The position numbers and the translations under genes were made by a program. This document shows positions 1-13,011 of a DNA stretch of 62,000 nucleotides, piece by piece (position 1 is the stretch's first letter; every line of letters begins with the position of its first letter). Source of the stretch: Cryptomeria japonica (Eukaryota > Streptophyta > Pinopsida > Cupressales > Cupressaceae); assembly GCF_030272615.1 (NCBI RefSeq), contig NC_081409.1:239907832-239969831 (forward strand), read 5' to 3'. The notes under the pieces are model-generated. The model did not search any database. It saw nothing but the letters and a program-made list of their open reading frames with translations, and was not told the origin of the DNA.

Positions 1-2
1 TT

Positions 3-3000
3 GTATATGCTGAAGACCCTAGAATGTACATCCACTGCAATATTGAAGAGTTAGGAGATGAGGAAATCAAAACCATGTATAAAGCTGTAATATGTGATGA
101 TACCAACAACGTTAAAGATGAACACAGGGTTATTGAAACCCTAGGATTCACAGAAATCCTTAGCATTCCTGAATTCCCTAAGGATGCGATTAGGATAGTG
201 TTAAGCAGAGTTCATGGAGAATTTTTCTAGCTAGATGAAATCCATAAGATCACCAAGGAAGCTGTGAAAGTTGTCACAAGGTTACCGACCACCGGTAAGA
301 GACCAGATAAAACCAAGAAGGTTCCAAATGACCTAGTTACAAAACTAACCAGTGCAACATTCGATAAGAGATCTCTAAGGGTTAATGATGTAAAAGATAT
401 CAATGTGAGATTCATAAGTATGATATTAGGTTACAAAGCCACTCATGCCAACAGAATTAACTCAATTTCAAGTTTATGCATTAAGAGTGCTTATGATATG
501 GTAACAGACAATGCAAAAATTGACATCTATGAATGGTTAAAGGATGAATTAATAGACAACCTTGGAAACATAAAGAAGGACAAGAAAGGAACTTTCAGAT
601 TTGGAAATCTGTTAGTATGTCTAATGCTACACATAACAAAATAGGTTCCCGGTATAGGTTATAAAGAACTTGGATATGACATATCGGTAGGAAAACAATT
701 AACTGAATTGTTCAATACCATGGGTGAGAACAAGGAGAACAATATTCATGACTTTTTCCAAGCATTGAAGACCAAAATGAAGCAAAGAATAAGGTTATCT
801 CAGAAAATAGTAGACAAATACAAAGATGATATATGCTTTGTTATTAAGAAAGATGAAATCTGGATGGAAGTGGTCATCCCAAGGACAATCTGGGTAATCG
901 AGATGGGCTATGAGACAAATGATCACATAGTTGAAACTTATGCTAAAGCACTTTTGGAAGCCCACAATGAACCCAAGGAAGAAGTATTTGGTAGTGCTGA
1001 GACTATAGAAAGCCAAATACAATCAAAGAAAAGAGTAAAGAAGGTTGAGGCATTTGTAAGGAAAGGATCCAGGCAAGCAAAGGCCATTAAGGAAGATGTA
1101 CAAAAGAAAACTGACATAATAGAAGATGAGTTGGCAGCTCCACAACCTGAAGCTCATCTATCACCGGTAGGTACTTCTTCGGAAGGTGACATGCCAGCAA
1201 CTTTTAAAAGAGTTTTTAGAAAAAGAGATCCCTCACCGGCAACCACTCCTTCACCTAGAAGGACAAGGCAAAAGAAACAAGCAGTGAGATCTCTGGTTAG
1301 AAAGGTCACACCCAAGAAGAAGTTGACACCAAAGAAAAATAAAAGGACAAACAGTGACTTGGCACCTCTAGATATATTGTTAAATGAAATCACAGAGGAA
1401 GGAAAACTGAAAAACATAAGAAAAATTTATGACACTCTATCTGTTGATGAGAAAGAGCAAGTTGAGGAAAGTGTGATACTGCATATGGACATGTACAAGA
1501 AATTTTTGATGGAAGTAGCAAATGAAATTCCTGATGATTTGTTCAAAAGACTTGAGGCCAGAAGACAAGCGGTGATAGAATTAGATAAGAAAATAAAAAT
1601 AGAGAAACTACTTGCTGTATATCCAGTAAACTCTCCCAAGGAAATTGATGATTTGATTGCTCAGGCAAACCAGTCAGTATTCTCTACTGCACACAGGCAT
1701 ATTTCACTGATGGCAGGAAGAGTTACTGAAGTAACGGAGGAAATAGAAGATGGTTGGGATATATTCCTAGTTGACAAGGAAAACCAAGAAGAATACAGGA
1801 AACTTAAGCCTATAAAGGTATATCAGAAGGATAGGGACAAGGGGAAAGGCAAAGTTGGTGGACCACCAAGCATAAAAGTTAAAGACAACCTACCCCCACC
1901 TGTGAAAATTACAACTACTGAAGATCAACCGGCAGCAAAAAGTATGGATGTAGAGGATAGCAATCCTAATTCTAAAGTCCTATATACTGTAAATGTTGAT
2001 ACCCAAAAGATCAACATAATAGTTGATAAAGATACAACTGACAAGTCAGATATGGCTAAAGAGCCTTCGATAGCAGGGGAAACAGAGAAACCGGTAGAGG
2101 ACACAAAGAAAAAGGAAGAGACTAAGGCACAGACAGAGACAACACAACATACAAAGAAACCAATAGAGCTAAAGGCTCCGGAACAGGTTCATAAGGAAAT
2201 AGTGCCACCGGTAAGTAGTGAAGTGGGAAAACCAGTGCTAAAAGAAATGCAAACACAAACTGACCTGCCAGAGGTTAATACAAGCATGGTTACTTCCACC
2301 AATACTTAGATTATTGGATCATCATCAACATTTAAGTCAACAAATGCGACTGAGGTACTACTTGACTCTATTAAGAAAATAACTAACTGCAGTTCGCAGG
2401 CTTATAAAGCAATAGATGATTCTATACCAATTTTGAAGGTAATAGCTCCAAACTATAACATAGATAATAAAGATTCTTTAGGACAATTGGATACATTGTG
2501 TAAATATATTTCTGAAAACATTGAGAAAATAAAGGAAGAATCAGTAAAGGATAAGGTAGAGAAAGAGAAACAGAAATTCTTTGATGAGGAAATAAAGAAG
2601 TGTAACAGAGATTTTGACACACTTCTACCCGAACTATGTAGTTTGTTGAAAGAATACAAAAATCTCTATAAAGATACATGTAAAACAAATTTTTTGACTG
2701 TAGATATTGACAAGAAAATAAGCAAGGCACAAGATGAGATAAATAAACTTGTAGATAATTTTGTCAACTCACCGGATTCGTTATCAGTTTTTGAAGAGAA
2801 GATAGCAAATTTTGAGGAAGAATTACTCAAACTGGAAAGAGAGAAAGAGAGAATAATAAACAAGGCAAAGCATTTGAGATCTAAACTGAGTCCAAGATTG
2901 GACTATTTAGCATCTCTGTGGAAGGAAATCTTAGAGGCATTAACACAAGGTAGCAAAACACTAGCAGAGCATTTGCAGCATCTCACCGGTACAGTAAAAA

Positions 3001-3101
3001 GAACTGAGACAGCAATAAAAGATAGTAAGAAATTTATGGATAGTTTAAACTTAATTTTGCGAGATCTTTTTCAAATAATAACTACCCAGCTACAGGGTTG
3101 A
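3..3101 (+). pseudogene. ORF2 of non-autonomous LTR element, copy I (5' end outside window)
   Basis: One reading frame of about 1030 codons is open from the window edge to the TGA at 3099-3101, broken only by three TAG codons (228-230, 642-644, 2307-2309). No frameshift is needed, so this is the best-preserved of three copies. The N-terminal ~240 residues match copies II and III (blocks such as ITKEAVKVVT and KFG/RFGNLLVC). Next come a KDDICF...PRTIWVIEMGYE block, a Lys/Pro/Thr-rich charged linker, a helical block near 1360-1800, an acidic tail and a C-terminal coiled coil (2433-3101). There is no RT, integrase, protease or knuckle motif. The N-terminal block may belong to the plant 'putative transposon/envelope-like protein' group found downstream of pol in Sireviruses; that is inference. 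A polypurine cluster and the 3' LTR follow directly. The first TAG stands where copy III has Trp (TGG to TAG); the other two fit CAG to TAG. Confidence 0.72.
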
Positions 3102-3318
3102 GGATATGGATAGATGAAACTACAAACTCTACTGACATCTTGACAACCTTTGTCATTGATGCCAAAGGGGGAGTAGTGGGATGAGAAAGTTCAAAACACG
3201 GGAATCATATGCTTAGGGGGAGCTCTCACATTTTTGGTAAACATTTTTGGACTACACATTTTTGGATACTTTTTTGAAATTTCTCATGAGTGTTTCCATC
3301 AATGCCAAAGGGGGAGAT
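3102..3318 (+). promoter_or_regulatory. Multiple polypurine tracts before 3' LTR of copy I
   Basis: Three GGGGGAG tracts lie between the ORF2 stop and the LTR, near 3167, 3213 and 3308-3317. The last abuts the LTR and is the expected plus-strand primer (AAAGGGGGAGAT). Just upstream, 3296-3304 (CCATCAATG) can pair with 3371-3379 (CATTGATGG) inside the LTR. Repeated tracts at this place are a known Sirevirus trait. Confidence 0.75.
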
Positions 3319-4114
3319 TGTTGGCATATGGACAATCCAATGAGACATTGTATGTGATTGAAGGTTTTGTCATTGATGGCAACCTTGCAATCCTATGGCA
3401 CCAGCAAGACATCATACCGGCAAGTATTACACAGGAAAGATAGTGCACCGGCATCAACAAGGACACTAGCACTGGCACAGAAGAAAAGATGTATACTGGC
3501 ACAGAGGCTGACAGGATTTTTGTTATGTAATATTTTGTTTATTATTGTAAGCCGACTTGGCAAATTGTAAAATGACTCTTATATATAAAGGAGATCATTG
3601 TAGACATTTAAAAAAAGGAATGTAAGAAGCATAAAGGAAATTATTAGGCAGACCTAATGTGCGAATTATAGGTCAAGGGTATATGTAAAGAATAGAGCAA
3701 GAACCGGTACTGAATCTAACATTGAAAATGATATTATAAAGTAGTACAAGTCATTGGATTAATGTAATCCTTATTGTAAGTCGGTGTGACTTCCCATTGA
3801 GCAGTGAGCTCTAAGCAGTTGGCCTTCTTGCATGTGCAGGCCCCTATTGTAAGTAATATTCTCTTATTGGCCAATGAGTGAATATTTTGGGTCACAAATC
3901 CCACTGAGGTTTTTCCCACACCGGGTTTCCTCGTTAAACATCTTGTGTTATCGTGTACTTTTCATGTGGATATTCTTGATTCTATTTATTGCATTATTTC
4001 TTGCATACTGGTACACTGTTATATTATGTTCTGCATGTTTCAACTTAAGAAATTCTTATTACTGATTAGATACTGATTCACTCCCCCCTCTCAGTATCTG
4101 TAGGAACCCTAACA
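3319..4114 (+). repeat. 3' LTR of copy I element
   Basis: The LTR begins TGTTGGCATATGG directly after the polypurine tract and ends in CCTAACA, giving TG...CA and 796 bp. It carries the signals shared by LTRs in this window: GTCATTGATGGCAA near the start, a TATA-like run, a GCAGTGAGCTCTA block, the TTTTTCCC...GGGTTTCC block at 3910-3930 and a poly-C/CTCTCAGT block near the end. The 5' partner lies outside the window, so no target duplication can be checked; AACAG follows the 3' end. Confidence 0.85.
3581..3592 (+). promoter_or_regulatory. Candidate TATA box in LTR of copy I
   Basis: The run TATATATAAAGG lies about one third into the LTR, the usual place for a U3/R promoter. It is chosen by position and motif only. 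Confidence 0.4.
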
Positions 4115-4844
4115 AACAGGTAATACACTATTTTGATAACAACACTCAATGCCAAGGCAAATCCGCTTTAGTTTCTTTACATCTGCAATCATAGTCTGCA
4201 AATCTCTACATACTCCTTTGGTCTGGCAAGAATCACCTCACATACATTCATTTTCCAACAACTTCAATTGAAAATCATCATCGACCTTATAAACAACAAT
4301 TAGGTTGGTGGCCAAAACCTAAAACCCTAAGCATCTAGGTTAACAATACAGTCGGTCCAATCCTGCCCGTTTAAACAAATTACATAGGGTAAAACAATCT
4401 TGAACAAATCTCAAGATGTTCTCCATCATATGTTCTTCACCACTTTTGGAAGTTGATGACCCATCACGCACTCTCCACCGTTTACTAAGATTTTGCACAT
4501 TCCCAAGCTAGATAGAATCAATCTTCTTCATACAAGATCCTCAAGGAGATCCTTCATGCGCACAAGGCTGACGTGGTAACAGACCTAGAATGCATCAACC
4601 AGAAACCCTGAAGCTGAGACTACCAACCGATAGTCATATCAAATGAAACCCCGATACAAAATTTGCATATACCAGTTCACACTCCAACATACCGGTTCAC
4701 TTGTTGCATATACCGGTTCATACCATCATACCGGTTCACTTGCCAGTTTGCTTACTTCAATATACTAGTTCATACTTTAGTATATTGACATCAATGACAA
4801 CATACAATCCCATCATGTCATCAAACTCTGCACATATGCCAACA
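4115..4844 (-). repeat. Reversed partial LTR of the D family
   Basis: Read on the minus strand, this stretch follows the first ~800 bp of the LTR at 21982-23471. Shared features include the cluster of ACCGGT-type motifs, the stretch ending in a GCACATATGCCAACA boundary at 4844, and the CACTCAATGCC...CCGCTTTAGT block. Element copy I abuts its inner end at 4114/4115, and the copy II coding frame begins at 4845. The simplest order is that D inserted into copy II and copy I then inserted into the D LTR. Confidence 0.75.
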
Positions 4845-7800
4845 AGTTTATGTGGCTTGAACGATCATATAAAATCTTTAAGGAATCCATTCACACAGTC
4901 ACCAAACTTTGTGCAACCGGTGAGGTACCTTTACTGAGATCCATTCCAAAGAATTATGTAGAAAAGTTAGTAGGATCCAAATGAGATGGCAGAGCTATGA
5001 CACTGAACAATATCAATGATCCAATAGTGAAATATGCTTCAATCGTGATTGGTTATAGTATACTACTCAAGCAGAATCAGCAGTGTATCAGTAGCTACTA
5101 TTCCTACTGCTTATCGGATGACCATAGAAGATGTTGATTATGATCTATCTGAAGCACTGCAGAGTCAATTGATATTGAACTTGGAGGCCATTAATAAGGA
5201 AAAAAGATTGAGGTTCAAATTTGGTCAACGCGTTCTTGGTCTATTCTTCAATTTTCAATATTCTTTTCTTGGTATTAGAGATCTTCAATGGATTGGAGGA
5301 ACAACTTTGATGCAAATGAAGAGCAATGTTAGGATGCTAGGTAATGATTTTGATAAGATTGCATGGGGATACTTCAAGGATTTTTAGAAGAAAATGCATG
5401 CAAGAGAAAGGATACTGACAGAGGTAGTTAACCAGTATGAGAAAACAATTTATTTTATGGTGGACACAGATACTTGTATGATGGAAGTTGTAGAACCCCA
5501 AACTACTTGGGTTATGCCGATGGGGTATGAAGTTGATAAAGATCTATTAATTACATATGTTGACCATCTACATGGATAGCTGGTTGATACCACAGTAGAT
5601 AGATTTGGTACATACAAAGAGAAACCCCCACAAGTGCACTCAAAACCTAACCAATCGGTGATAGCTAAGAAAATTAGAAATGAAGTTGAAGCCTTTGTTG
5701 AGCAAGATGGATTCACAAAGGAAGCCATTGCTGAAGCTAGAGCAAAGCATGTTGCTCAACAGGATGGAACATTTAGTAATCCAACTAGCACCTCCACCGG
5801 TATACAAACTAGAGATAGAAAAGGGAAAGCTACAGAAAAAGAGAAACTAGTAGCTGTAAAGAAAGAGAAAGCAGCAGTAAAATCTTCAAAGATTCAGTTC
5901 CAGAAAAGAGGAAAGGTTGTTGATCCTCCAACTAAGCCAGTTAAAAATGTTGAAGCAACAAGCTTAGAAACCAGCACTGACAGATGCAGATGATGAAGAC
6001 ACTAAATCTGAGAAAGAGAAGAAAGTCACAAGAAATCTAAGGTTGTTGGAACCTCCACTATCAAATTTGTGGAGAAACCAGTAAAGAAACCTGCTGCTCT
6101 TAATAAATTGTTAAAAAAGTATTATGGAATATAGTGTTCTTAAGGGATTGAATAAACTGTATGATAATCTTGGTGAGAATGAAAAAATATTAATAGAAGA
6201 TGCAGTTGTGTATATGATGAATAAATATAATAAAGCCCTTATTGAGCTGCAACAACAAATTTCAAATTCATTATACAACAAAATTGATGCAAGGTGGCAG
6301 GCTGCAATGAAGCAGGAAAAAGAATTTGTTGAGTATACACTCAAAAGTCTTCAACCGAAAGCCACTAAGGAAGAATTAGATGATATTTTGTTGAATGCAA
6401 AATCTTCCTTCAGATCTAAGAAAAGACTGACAAGGATGTTAATCGGTGAGACTCAATCAGTCCAGCAAGAGACTGAAATTTTGTTACAGAAGTCTTTGGG
6501 TCTAATTCCTACCAAAGAGGAATATGATAAGGATGTTGAACATGTAAAGCTTAAGGGTGAAGATTTTCTAGAAGGTATTAAACCTACTGATTTTAAGCCC
6601 GATGGCATTGTGTTAGATGACCAACCAGTGAACAAACAAACAAAACCAGTGTTTATTCCTGATGATGATGGTGATGGTGATAATGTTGATATTATTGTTG
6701 ATAATATAGATATGTATGATGTAGATATTCAAATGTCTGAACAACATGAGCAGAATCGGGAACATGAAGGAAAGAAAGATGAAGAAGAAAAGGAGGATGA
6801 GGAGCAATCGGTAGATAATCAAACTGTAGATACTCAACCGCCATCGAAACAAGAAGTAAAGATGAATGAAGAAACTAAAAAGGAAAAGGTAGAAGAGAAA
6901 ACTTAAAATAAAGAGGGGACATAGGAGAATAAGGTAGAAAAGAATGAACCCATAGTGACACCTTTGTCACTTGATTCCAAAAATAAAAGTGTTAATGAAG
7001 AAGATGATGATGATGCATTAAGCATCCAAGGACCCCTTGACATGGATAAACTAAGTTCTACTGAGTTGATGGAGATTTCAACTGCCATACAATCCTGAGC
7101 TAAAAAGAAGAGCGTGAAAGAACAATAGAAGGAGGCTGAAACCATAAGGAGTGCAGTAGATATTTTGTCTAGTCTCCTGCTGGAGACTGATACAGGAAAT
7201 TTTGCCACACCTATTGACAAGCTTGGACAACCTGTTTTTAATGCCGGAGAGCAGATGAAGTCATTAGATGATGCAACTTATGTTAATGTGGAGAAAAACT
7301 ACAAGAAGAAAAGAATAGAGAACTTGATGTTTGAAATTGATAAAGGTAAAGTGGCTCTTACTGTTAATAAGGATTATTTGAAGGAAGCATTGGAAACCGG
7401 AGGTAAAATCCTCTTTACTGTTTCAACATTTTCCTTATTTTGTGTTGATTTGAAGAAGAAAAGAGAAGAAGTTGAGCATGAACTTGAGGTTGTAAGTGAT
7501 TCATTTAAGCCCCTTAATGACTTTTCTATTCATTTTAGAAGATCAGTTGTAGAACTTCAACACAAGTTGAAAGTATATAAGCAAGAACAGGTAAAGAGAG
7601 TCAAATTCCTACAGGAACTTCAAACATAGCTCATACCAAAGGTCAAAGTTTTGCAAAGAGTATACAAGGAATGTAAAGCCATTATTGCTACACCAGAAAT
7701 GAGAATTGTTGATGCTATGGAGGACCTAGCTAGACAAATCAAGACTCATGTGGAGATCGTAGGCATAATTTTAGAGACATGGCATAATGACTTAAAAAAA

Positions 7801-7845
7801 TTGAAGTCTCATTTTAGTGATGTTTTTTCTAGAATTCATGTGTAA
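4845..7845 (+). pseudogene. ORF2 of non-autonomous LTR element, copy II (decayed)
   Basis: This is a relative of copy I in heavier decay. The frame starting near 4856 shares the KESIHTVTKL block, stops at TGA 4982-4984 and shifts near 5080. The frame then runs 5080-5993 with TAG at 5385 and 5577, and carries VDTDTCMMEVVEPQTTWVMP, aligning with the block in copies I and III. After another shift near 6120, one frame runs to the TAA at 7843-7845, broken by TAA 6904, several stops between 6920 and 7130, and TAG 7627. The C-terminal third is coiled coil (7165-7845). The acidic tail near 6660-6900 is Asp/Glu-rich. The 5' part is cut off by the reversed D LTR at 4844. No retroviral enzyme motif is present. 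Confidence 0.65.
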
Positions 7846-7858
7846 AGACTTTATGACT

Positions 7859-7998
<140 letters not shown>

Positions 7999-8040
7999 GC
8001 TCTAATGCAAATTTTGATATCACATTTATTTTTATTTCAT

Positions 8041-8226
8041 TTGGCATTGTTGTCAAAGGGGGAGTAAGAGTTGAGTCAAAATTTTGTATGTAAATGTATA
8101 TTGTATTTATTTTGTTATAGCATGCAATTGCTAACAGGATTATATGTCATGTAGTCAATTTTTGTTTTGCACACTTAGCTGACAAAAAAATTCCTAAGTG
8201 TTGCCATCAATGGTAAAGGGGGAGAT
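8041..8226 (+). promoter_or_regulatory. Polypurine tracts and hairpin arm before 3' LTR of copy II
   Basis: GTCAAAGGGGGAGTAAG lies near 8052 and the LTR-proximal tract AAAGGGGGAGAT at 8215-8226. Immediately upstream, 8199-8212 (TGTTGCCATCAATG) is a perfect 14-nt reverse complement of 8344-8357 in the LTR. This places the primer site at the base of a potential hairpin. Confidence 0.72.
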
Positions 8227-9456
8227 TGTCGGCATTTGACTAAACCGGTAAAGATGGTTGTTGTTATGCAACTGGTATATGATTAGTTAGTAAATGTGAT
8301 GAAGAGATTGAGATTTGTGTTTGATGACTACGTTTTGTGTTGTCATTGATGGCAACAATATTTTTGTAGTCATCTAAGTCTTAGAAGACAATCAGTAAGG
8401 GTTAACCGATACAAAAGATAGTTTTACAGGGAACCAGTAATTAGGATCTCAACCAGTAAACTGAGACAAAGTTGCATTCCGACAACCAGTACAGGGGATT
8501 CATGAAGAGTTGGATGATGTGGTTTCACAGCGATATTGTTAACAAGTATTTAGAGCTATGTTCTCAACCGCATTGGTAGATTCAATTAGATGAGTGAGAT
8601 TTGATTTACAGAATAGACAAACTGGTAGAACACTTAACTGGTAGTGATATAGTAATTTAAATCGGTAACACGACACAATTTTAATTTTTTATGTCGGTGG
8701 CCGACATATGTAAAGCGTACGATGTAAGTTTGTCTAGATTCATTGAACCTGGGAAATTTTTCCAAGGTTGTAGCTGACTTAATGTAAAATGTTTATTAAA
8801 AGTGTGATCAGGTATAAAGTCGGTATGTGTGTGAAGAGAGAATTCATGAGTGGATATTGTGAATGTGATCATGTGGTGATTAGGGAAGTTTTGTAATGAA
8901 GTGTTGTTGATGTTTTAAGGATCAGAAGTGGATCTTATCAGACATAGAAGGTGTTACTCAAAGATCTTATCACTGTTGTTTTCCTAATAGTTTGCAGCAG
9001 CAAAATCCCTTAACTAGGTAGGTCCTAACAATTCTTAATCTATAAATCCCCTAGCAGGGTAGCTCCGAATTAGAGTCTCAAATCTTGTTGCAAGGTTGAT
9101 CCTAATAGGTCATTGTTCCTAATAGGGCTTATCATTCAAATCCCTTAATCAAGTGATTCTTAACTGGGTCTACTCCTAATAGGGCATAGTTGTAAAACCT
9201 TAACCGGTCAAGATTTCTACTCTCCAGATAGTGAATCTTGTGGGTACCAACTCCCATTGTGATTTTTCCCTTTTGGGTTTTCCACGTATAATCTCTTGTG
9301 TTATGTGGAATTTATTTTATTGGGCATTTTCTTATGTGGTGATATTTCTCATATGCTTGATAAGTTTTAAGTTTTTAAAGTTGGTGATCAGATTTACATT
9401 GTTTTTGCTTGCACTGATTCACCCCCCCCCCCTCTCAGTGCCTTATAATTTCATCA
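8227..9456 (+). repeat. 3' LTR of copy II element
   Basis: It begins TGTCGGCATTTG after the polypurine tract and holds GTCATTGATGGCAACA, the TTTTTCCCTTTTGGGTTTTCC block near 9260-9285 and a poly-C/CTCTCAGTG block at 9421-9440. The right end is set at TCATCA (9456) by comparison with other LTRs here. No target duplication can be tested because the 5' half of the element is missing. Confidence 0.7.
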
Positions 9457-10206
9457 TGATACACTAAATAATGCACCCCTACATGACACCTACAAGAGGC
9501 TCCCTATTAATTGGTTCCATCACCAAGGGATAAAGAATAATTTTTAGGATAGGTGGTGGATGGTTTTTAAAAATTCTTCATGTAATAACAATGAGGTCCC
9601 ATAATAGTTTTTGAGGAAGCTCAACTTTAAGTTTTTTCTCAATGAGATCCCAAAATACTTCAACATGTGGTATTTTTAGGGTATAGGTGGGGGGCACACT
9701 GTATCTCAAACCACGCATAAAGATCCCTTTATATTCTAGAAATGAAGAATGTCACAATTGCTTCCATTGTTAAGGAGTGTTGAGGTTGAAACCCTATAAT
9801 ATATTAGCTCACTTACTTAGACACTTTTATAACACACTAGGCCTCTAGTACAAGGTGGTGAGGTGTGTCTTCTAGATATTGAAGTTCACCTCACATATGT
9901 TGAAAATGTGGGTCTATTTGTTAGTATGGATATGATGATGATCAGAATGCTTGTGACTAACAGGAGTGCACATCTACATTGAATTACATGGTCTTCATAA
10001 ATGAACTACTAGATGAGACATTTGGAATTTATATGTAGGTAAATGATAGGTTCAAATTTAATTTACAATATTTCATTTTAAAATGTAAGATTAACTAAAT
10101 TGATAAATTGATTGTAATAAAATTTAAGGTTCAAAGTGTTCACCTTGGGTCCAATGACCCTTCAACTCTTGATTGAATGTCAATGTTGAGTCCATGAGTA
10201 TGCAAT
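9457..10206. other. Unassigned noncoding stretch
   Basis: AT-rich sequence without a long frame, LTR block or recognisable element motif. Confidence 0.6.
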
Positions 10207-11121
10207 TGTTGGAAACTTGAGTTGTTTTTTCATCGATGTCAAACTTGTTCAGTTGTGCAGATGCTATATATGGTCCAAAAATGATTGTTCAAATATTGTT
10301 ATGATGTCTAGTGATGATATTAAGTATGAGGTATTTTTAGAAGGCTATAGTAGTGGAAGTTAGAGTATGTAGGAAAGCGTATTGAATGTCCTTATGGAAG
10401 AATTCTCTACATTCTTGTGGTTCTTGATGATGATGGCTTGTAGTTCTGGATATAATTTCTGCATTATGTGGATGTTGCATTATAATTTTTTCAAGTCCTC
10501 AATTGCTTAGATGATGAATTTGGTTATGGTAGTTTGCTGACAGAGAGGCCCTGTCTGTCAGCACTGGTCTGGAGAATGATCTGCATTGATCTATTCTATT
10601 AGTTTGAGTGTTACAACTTGGAGGACATGTTCATATGGTTCGTGCAGTATTCCAATTCGTATTGCTAGTGATGGTTTAATCTGCAAGTGAAGTTATGTCA
10701 ATCTATGTTCAGTTTTGTCAGTTGTGTTGGTCTCTAGCTGACTCAATTGGTTTATCTCATTTGGATCATACTCTTTTGGTCTGGATATGTATTGAAGGTT
10801 GATTTAAAGTTGATATGGGTCTCATCATGGTGTGTGTAGACCCACATTGTGTAATTTGCATCGAGTGATGCTTTGGGCTGATTGGTTAACATGTTTCATT
10901 ATTTTTCTACACATTACATTTAATGCTGACTTTGGAAGATGTTCTAGAATGTATGGTTCATTGTAATAATCTTAAGAAGATGTGTTGTGATGTATTTGGG
11001 TCCACTTTATCTCCTAGAGTGGACCACATTGTCTATTTTTGGTTCGAGTGGTTGCCTTTATGTATTTCATGTATATTATATATGTGGCTGACCTAGTCAA
11101 GGCTTTCAATGTATAACCTTG

Positions 11122-11128
11122 TATAAAT
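11122..11128 (+). promoter_or_regulatory. Candidate TATA box in LTR E
   Basis: TATAAAT in the context CTTGTATAAATGGAAG; similar contexts occur in the A and F LTRs. Confidence 0.4.
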
Positions 11129-11660
11129 GGAAGTGAAGATGTGTGAAATGCATAGTCGATTGTTGTGAATTGGATGTGAATTTGAAAACACAAATGAAGA
11201 AGAAGAAGTGCAAAATTAATTTTGTGATGAGTCTTGATGATCATATCTTTAGTATGATTGTGTTTTCAAATAGTGGATGAAGTGTGATGTGTTTTCCATG
11301 ATATTGTTCGCTTGACAGGATGGTTCAAGGATAATTTCATGGTTAGGAGATCTTGTTCATTTCAATTCATTACTTCCCTACAACAACTAAAAGATAGTGA
11401 GTCCTTTGGTAGCTTGTGCAACTTTTTGTATGTTGCCCTAAGATTGTACATCTCAGTAATGCAATTCCCTTGTATCTTACAATAAGGTTGTGTTCCCTAG
11501 TTTTACAAATCCAATCAGGTGTAGTGAGCTCCTTAGCCTTGACCCTAAAACATTCTAGTCAACTATTTATATCATGAGTGTGAATCTCACCATGGTTTTT
11601 CCATTCTTGGGTTTTCCACGTAAATCTTGTGTTTTTATGTGTGTTATAATTTATGGTTTC

Positions 11661-12888
11661 TGTTGGCCATTTGGTGGAATTGATTATGTGTTGCATTGAT
11701 GTTTTGTCATTGATGTCAACACTAGTTGTTTGGATTCTTTACCAGCACCCTTCTGGTCCTGGTAGATTGAGTGGTTTCTAGTTAACTTGGATTCGGCATG
11801 ATCCGGTTGACTCCGATATAATCTGGTGATGGAATTGACTTATTCGTAATGCTTATACTCATATTTATTCAATTGGTTTTGGTCTAGTGATTAGATGATA
11901 TCCTTCTTGCTATGAAGATTGGTTTCTAGTTCTGGTGAGTGTTTCAACCTGTAGAGCTTTTAGTGGAGATCTTTGATGCATTTCATAATTGGTGTTGGTG
12001 CATCTTCTAATGGAGTTTTAGGATGTTGTTGGTGATCATGTTTGAGACTTTGTGTTTAGAGATCATTTCTGAAGCATGTGGACCTATACTTAGTCCCGGT
12101 TGATCTAGGTTATGGACCAACATTGATGTAACGTGTGGATAGGAGCTATTGTTGTATTTCCAAGATATCTTATGTGTGGATTTTATTTCTTTTGGTCTAA
12201 GGCTGACATGGTTTGTAATTATGTAATTGGTTCATTGTCTGGTGGCCGACCTGATTGTTTGTGGTCGAGGGTTTGTATAAATAAGATGTAAGATCTCATT
12301 GTAGATCATCATGGTTATTGTAAGAGGTCATGGTCAAGGAATGTAATGTGTGAATAATGTAATATCACTCAGTCAGAGGAGTTGGTCGATCATTGGAGAT
12401 CAAATTGGGTTTGTGAAGAGGATTTAGTCCTTTGGTATTTAGCTTAACCAGAACTGTACTCAGGCATAGGAGATGCTATCTTTTGCAGTTCAAACACTTC
12501 TCCGAATTGTAGTCTGGATTTATATATAGTCAGTAAGGCTCCTTTTGATGAGCAGTGTTCTCTAGGTTGTTGGCCTTCCTACAAGTGTGGGTCCCTTTAT
12601 TGTAATTCACATAATTACTGCAAAAGTATTATTTGATTGTGGGTAGGCTTCCCACCATGGTTTTTCCCTTTACTAGGTTTTCCACATACAAATCTTGGTG
12701 TTGTGTCGATGGCTTTTATTCTATGATTATTGTTTATGCTTAATTGGATTAACTGCTATTCTAGTATTATTGGCTTGGGTTTTGGTATTGTTGTTTTAAA
12801 TTGCTAAAGCTTCTAGTAATCTGTGACAATTGATTCACCCCCCCCCCCCCCCCCTCAGTTGTCTTCCGGTTATCTGAATTGTCTAATA
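11661..12888 (+). repeat. Solo LTR F nested in LTR E
   Basis: It begins TGTTGGCCATTTGG, ends in CTAATA (a decayed CTAACA) and is flanked by a perfect 5-bp duplication GTTTC (11656-11660 and 12889-12893). It has GTCATTGATGTCAACA near the start, TATAAAT at 12276, the GTTTTTCCC...GGTTTTCCAC block near 12660 and an 18-bp poly-C run at 12837-12854. No internal element sequence remains, so it is probably an LTR-LTR recombination product. Confidence 0.82.
12276..12282 (+). promoter_or_regulatory. Candidate TATA box in LTR F
   Basis: TATAAAT in GTTTGTATAAATAAG, at a position comparable to the A LTR. Confidence 0.4.
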
Positions 12889-13011
12889 GTTTCAAGTTTC
12901 ATAATTGAAGAGATAAGTCAATTATGGCACAAAGTTTAAAGGATTCCAAGAAAGTTGTTTTAAGGTCCAGATTGATTCACCCCCCCCCTCAGTCCCGTGG
13001 TGTATTCGATA

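Larger units (their letters stand above)
10207..13011 (+). repeat. Solo LTR E, interrupted by solo LTR F
   Basis: It starts TGTTGGAAACTTGAG and carries a TATA-like run, the TTTTTCC...GGGTTTTCCACGTA block near 11600 and, after the F insertion, its own poly-C/CCTCAGTC end at 12975-12995. No PBS or coding sequence follows. Flanks GCAAT (10202-10206) and GTAAT (13012-13016) differ by one base and could be the target duplication. Without F the LTR is about 1.57 kb. The inferred right end GATA is a decayed CA. Confidence 0.65.
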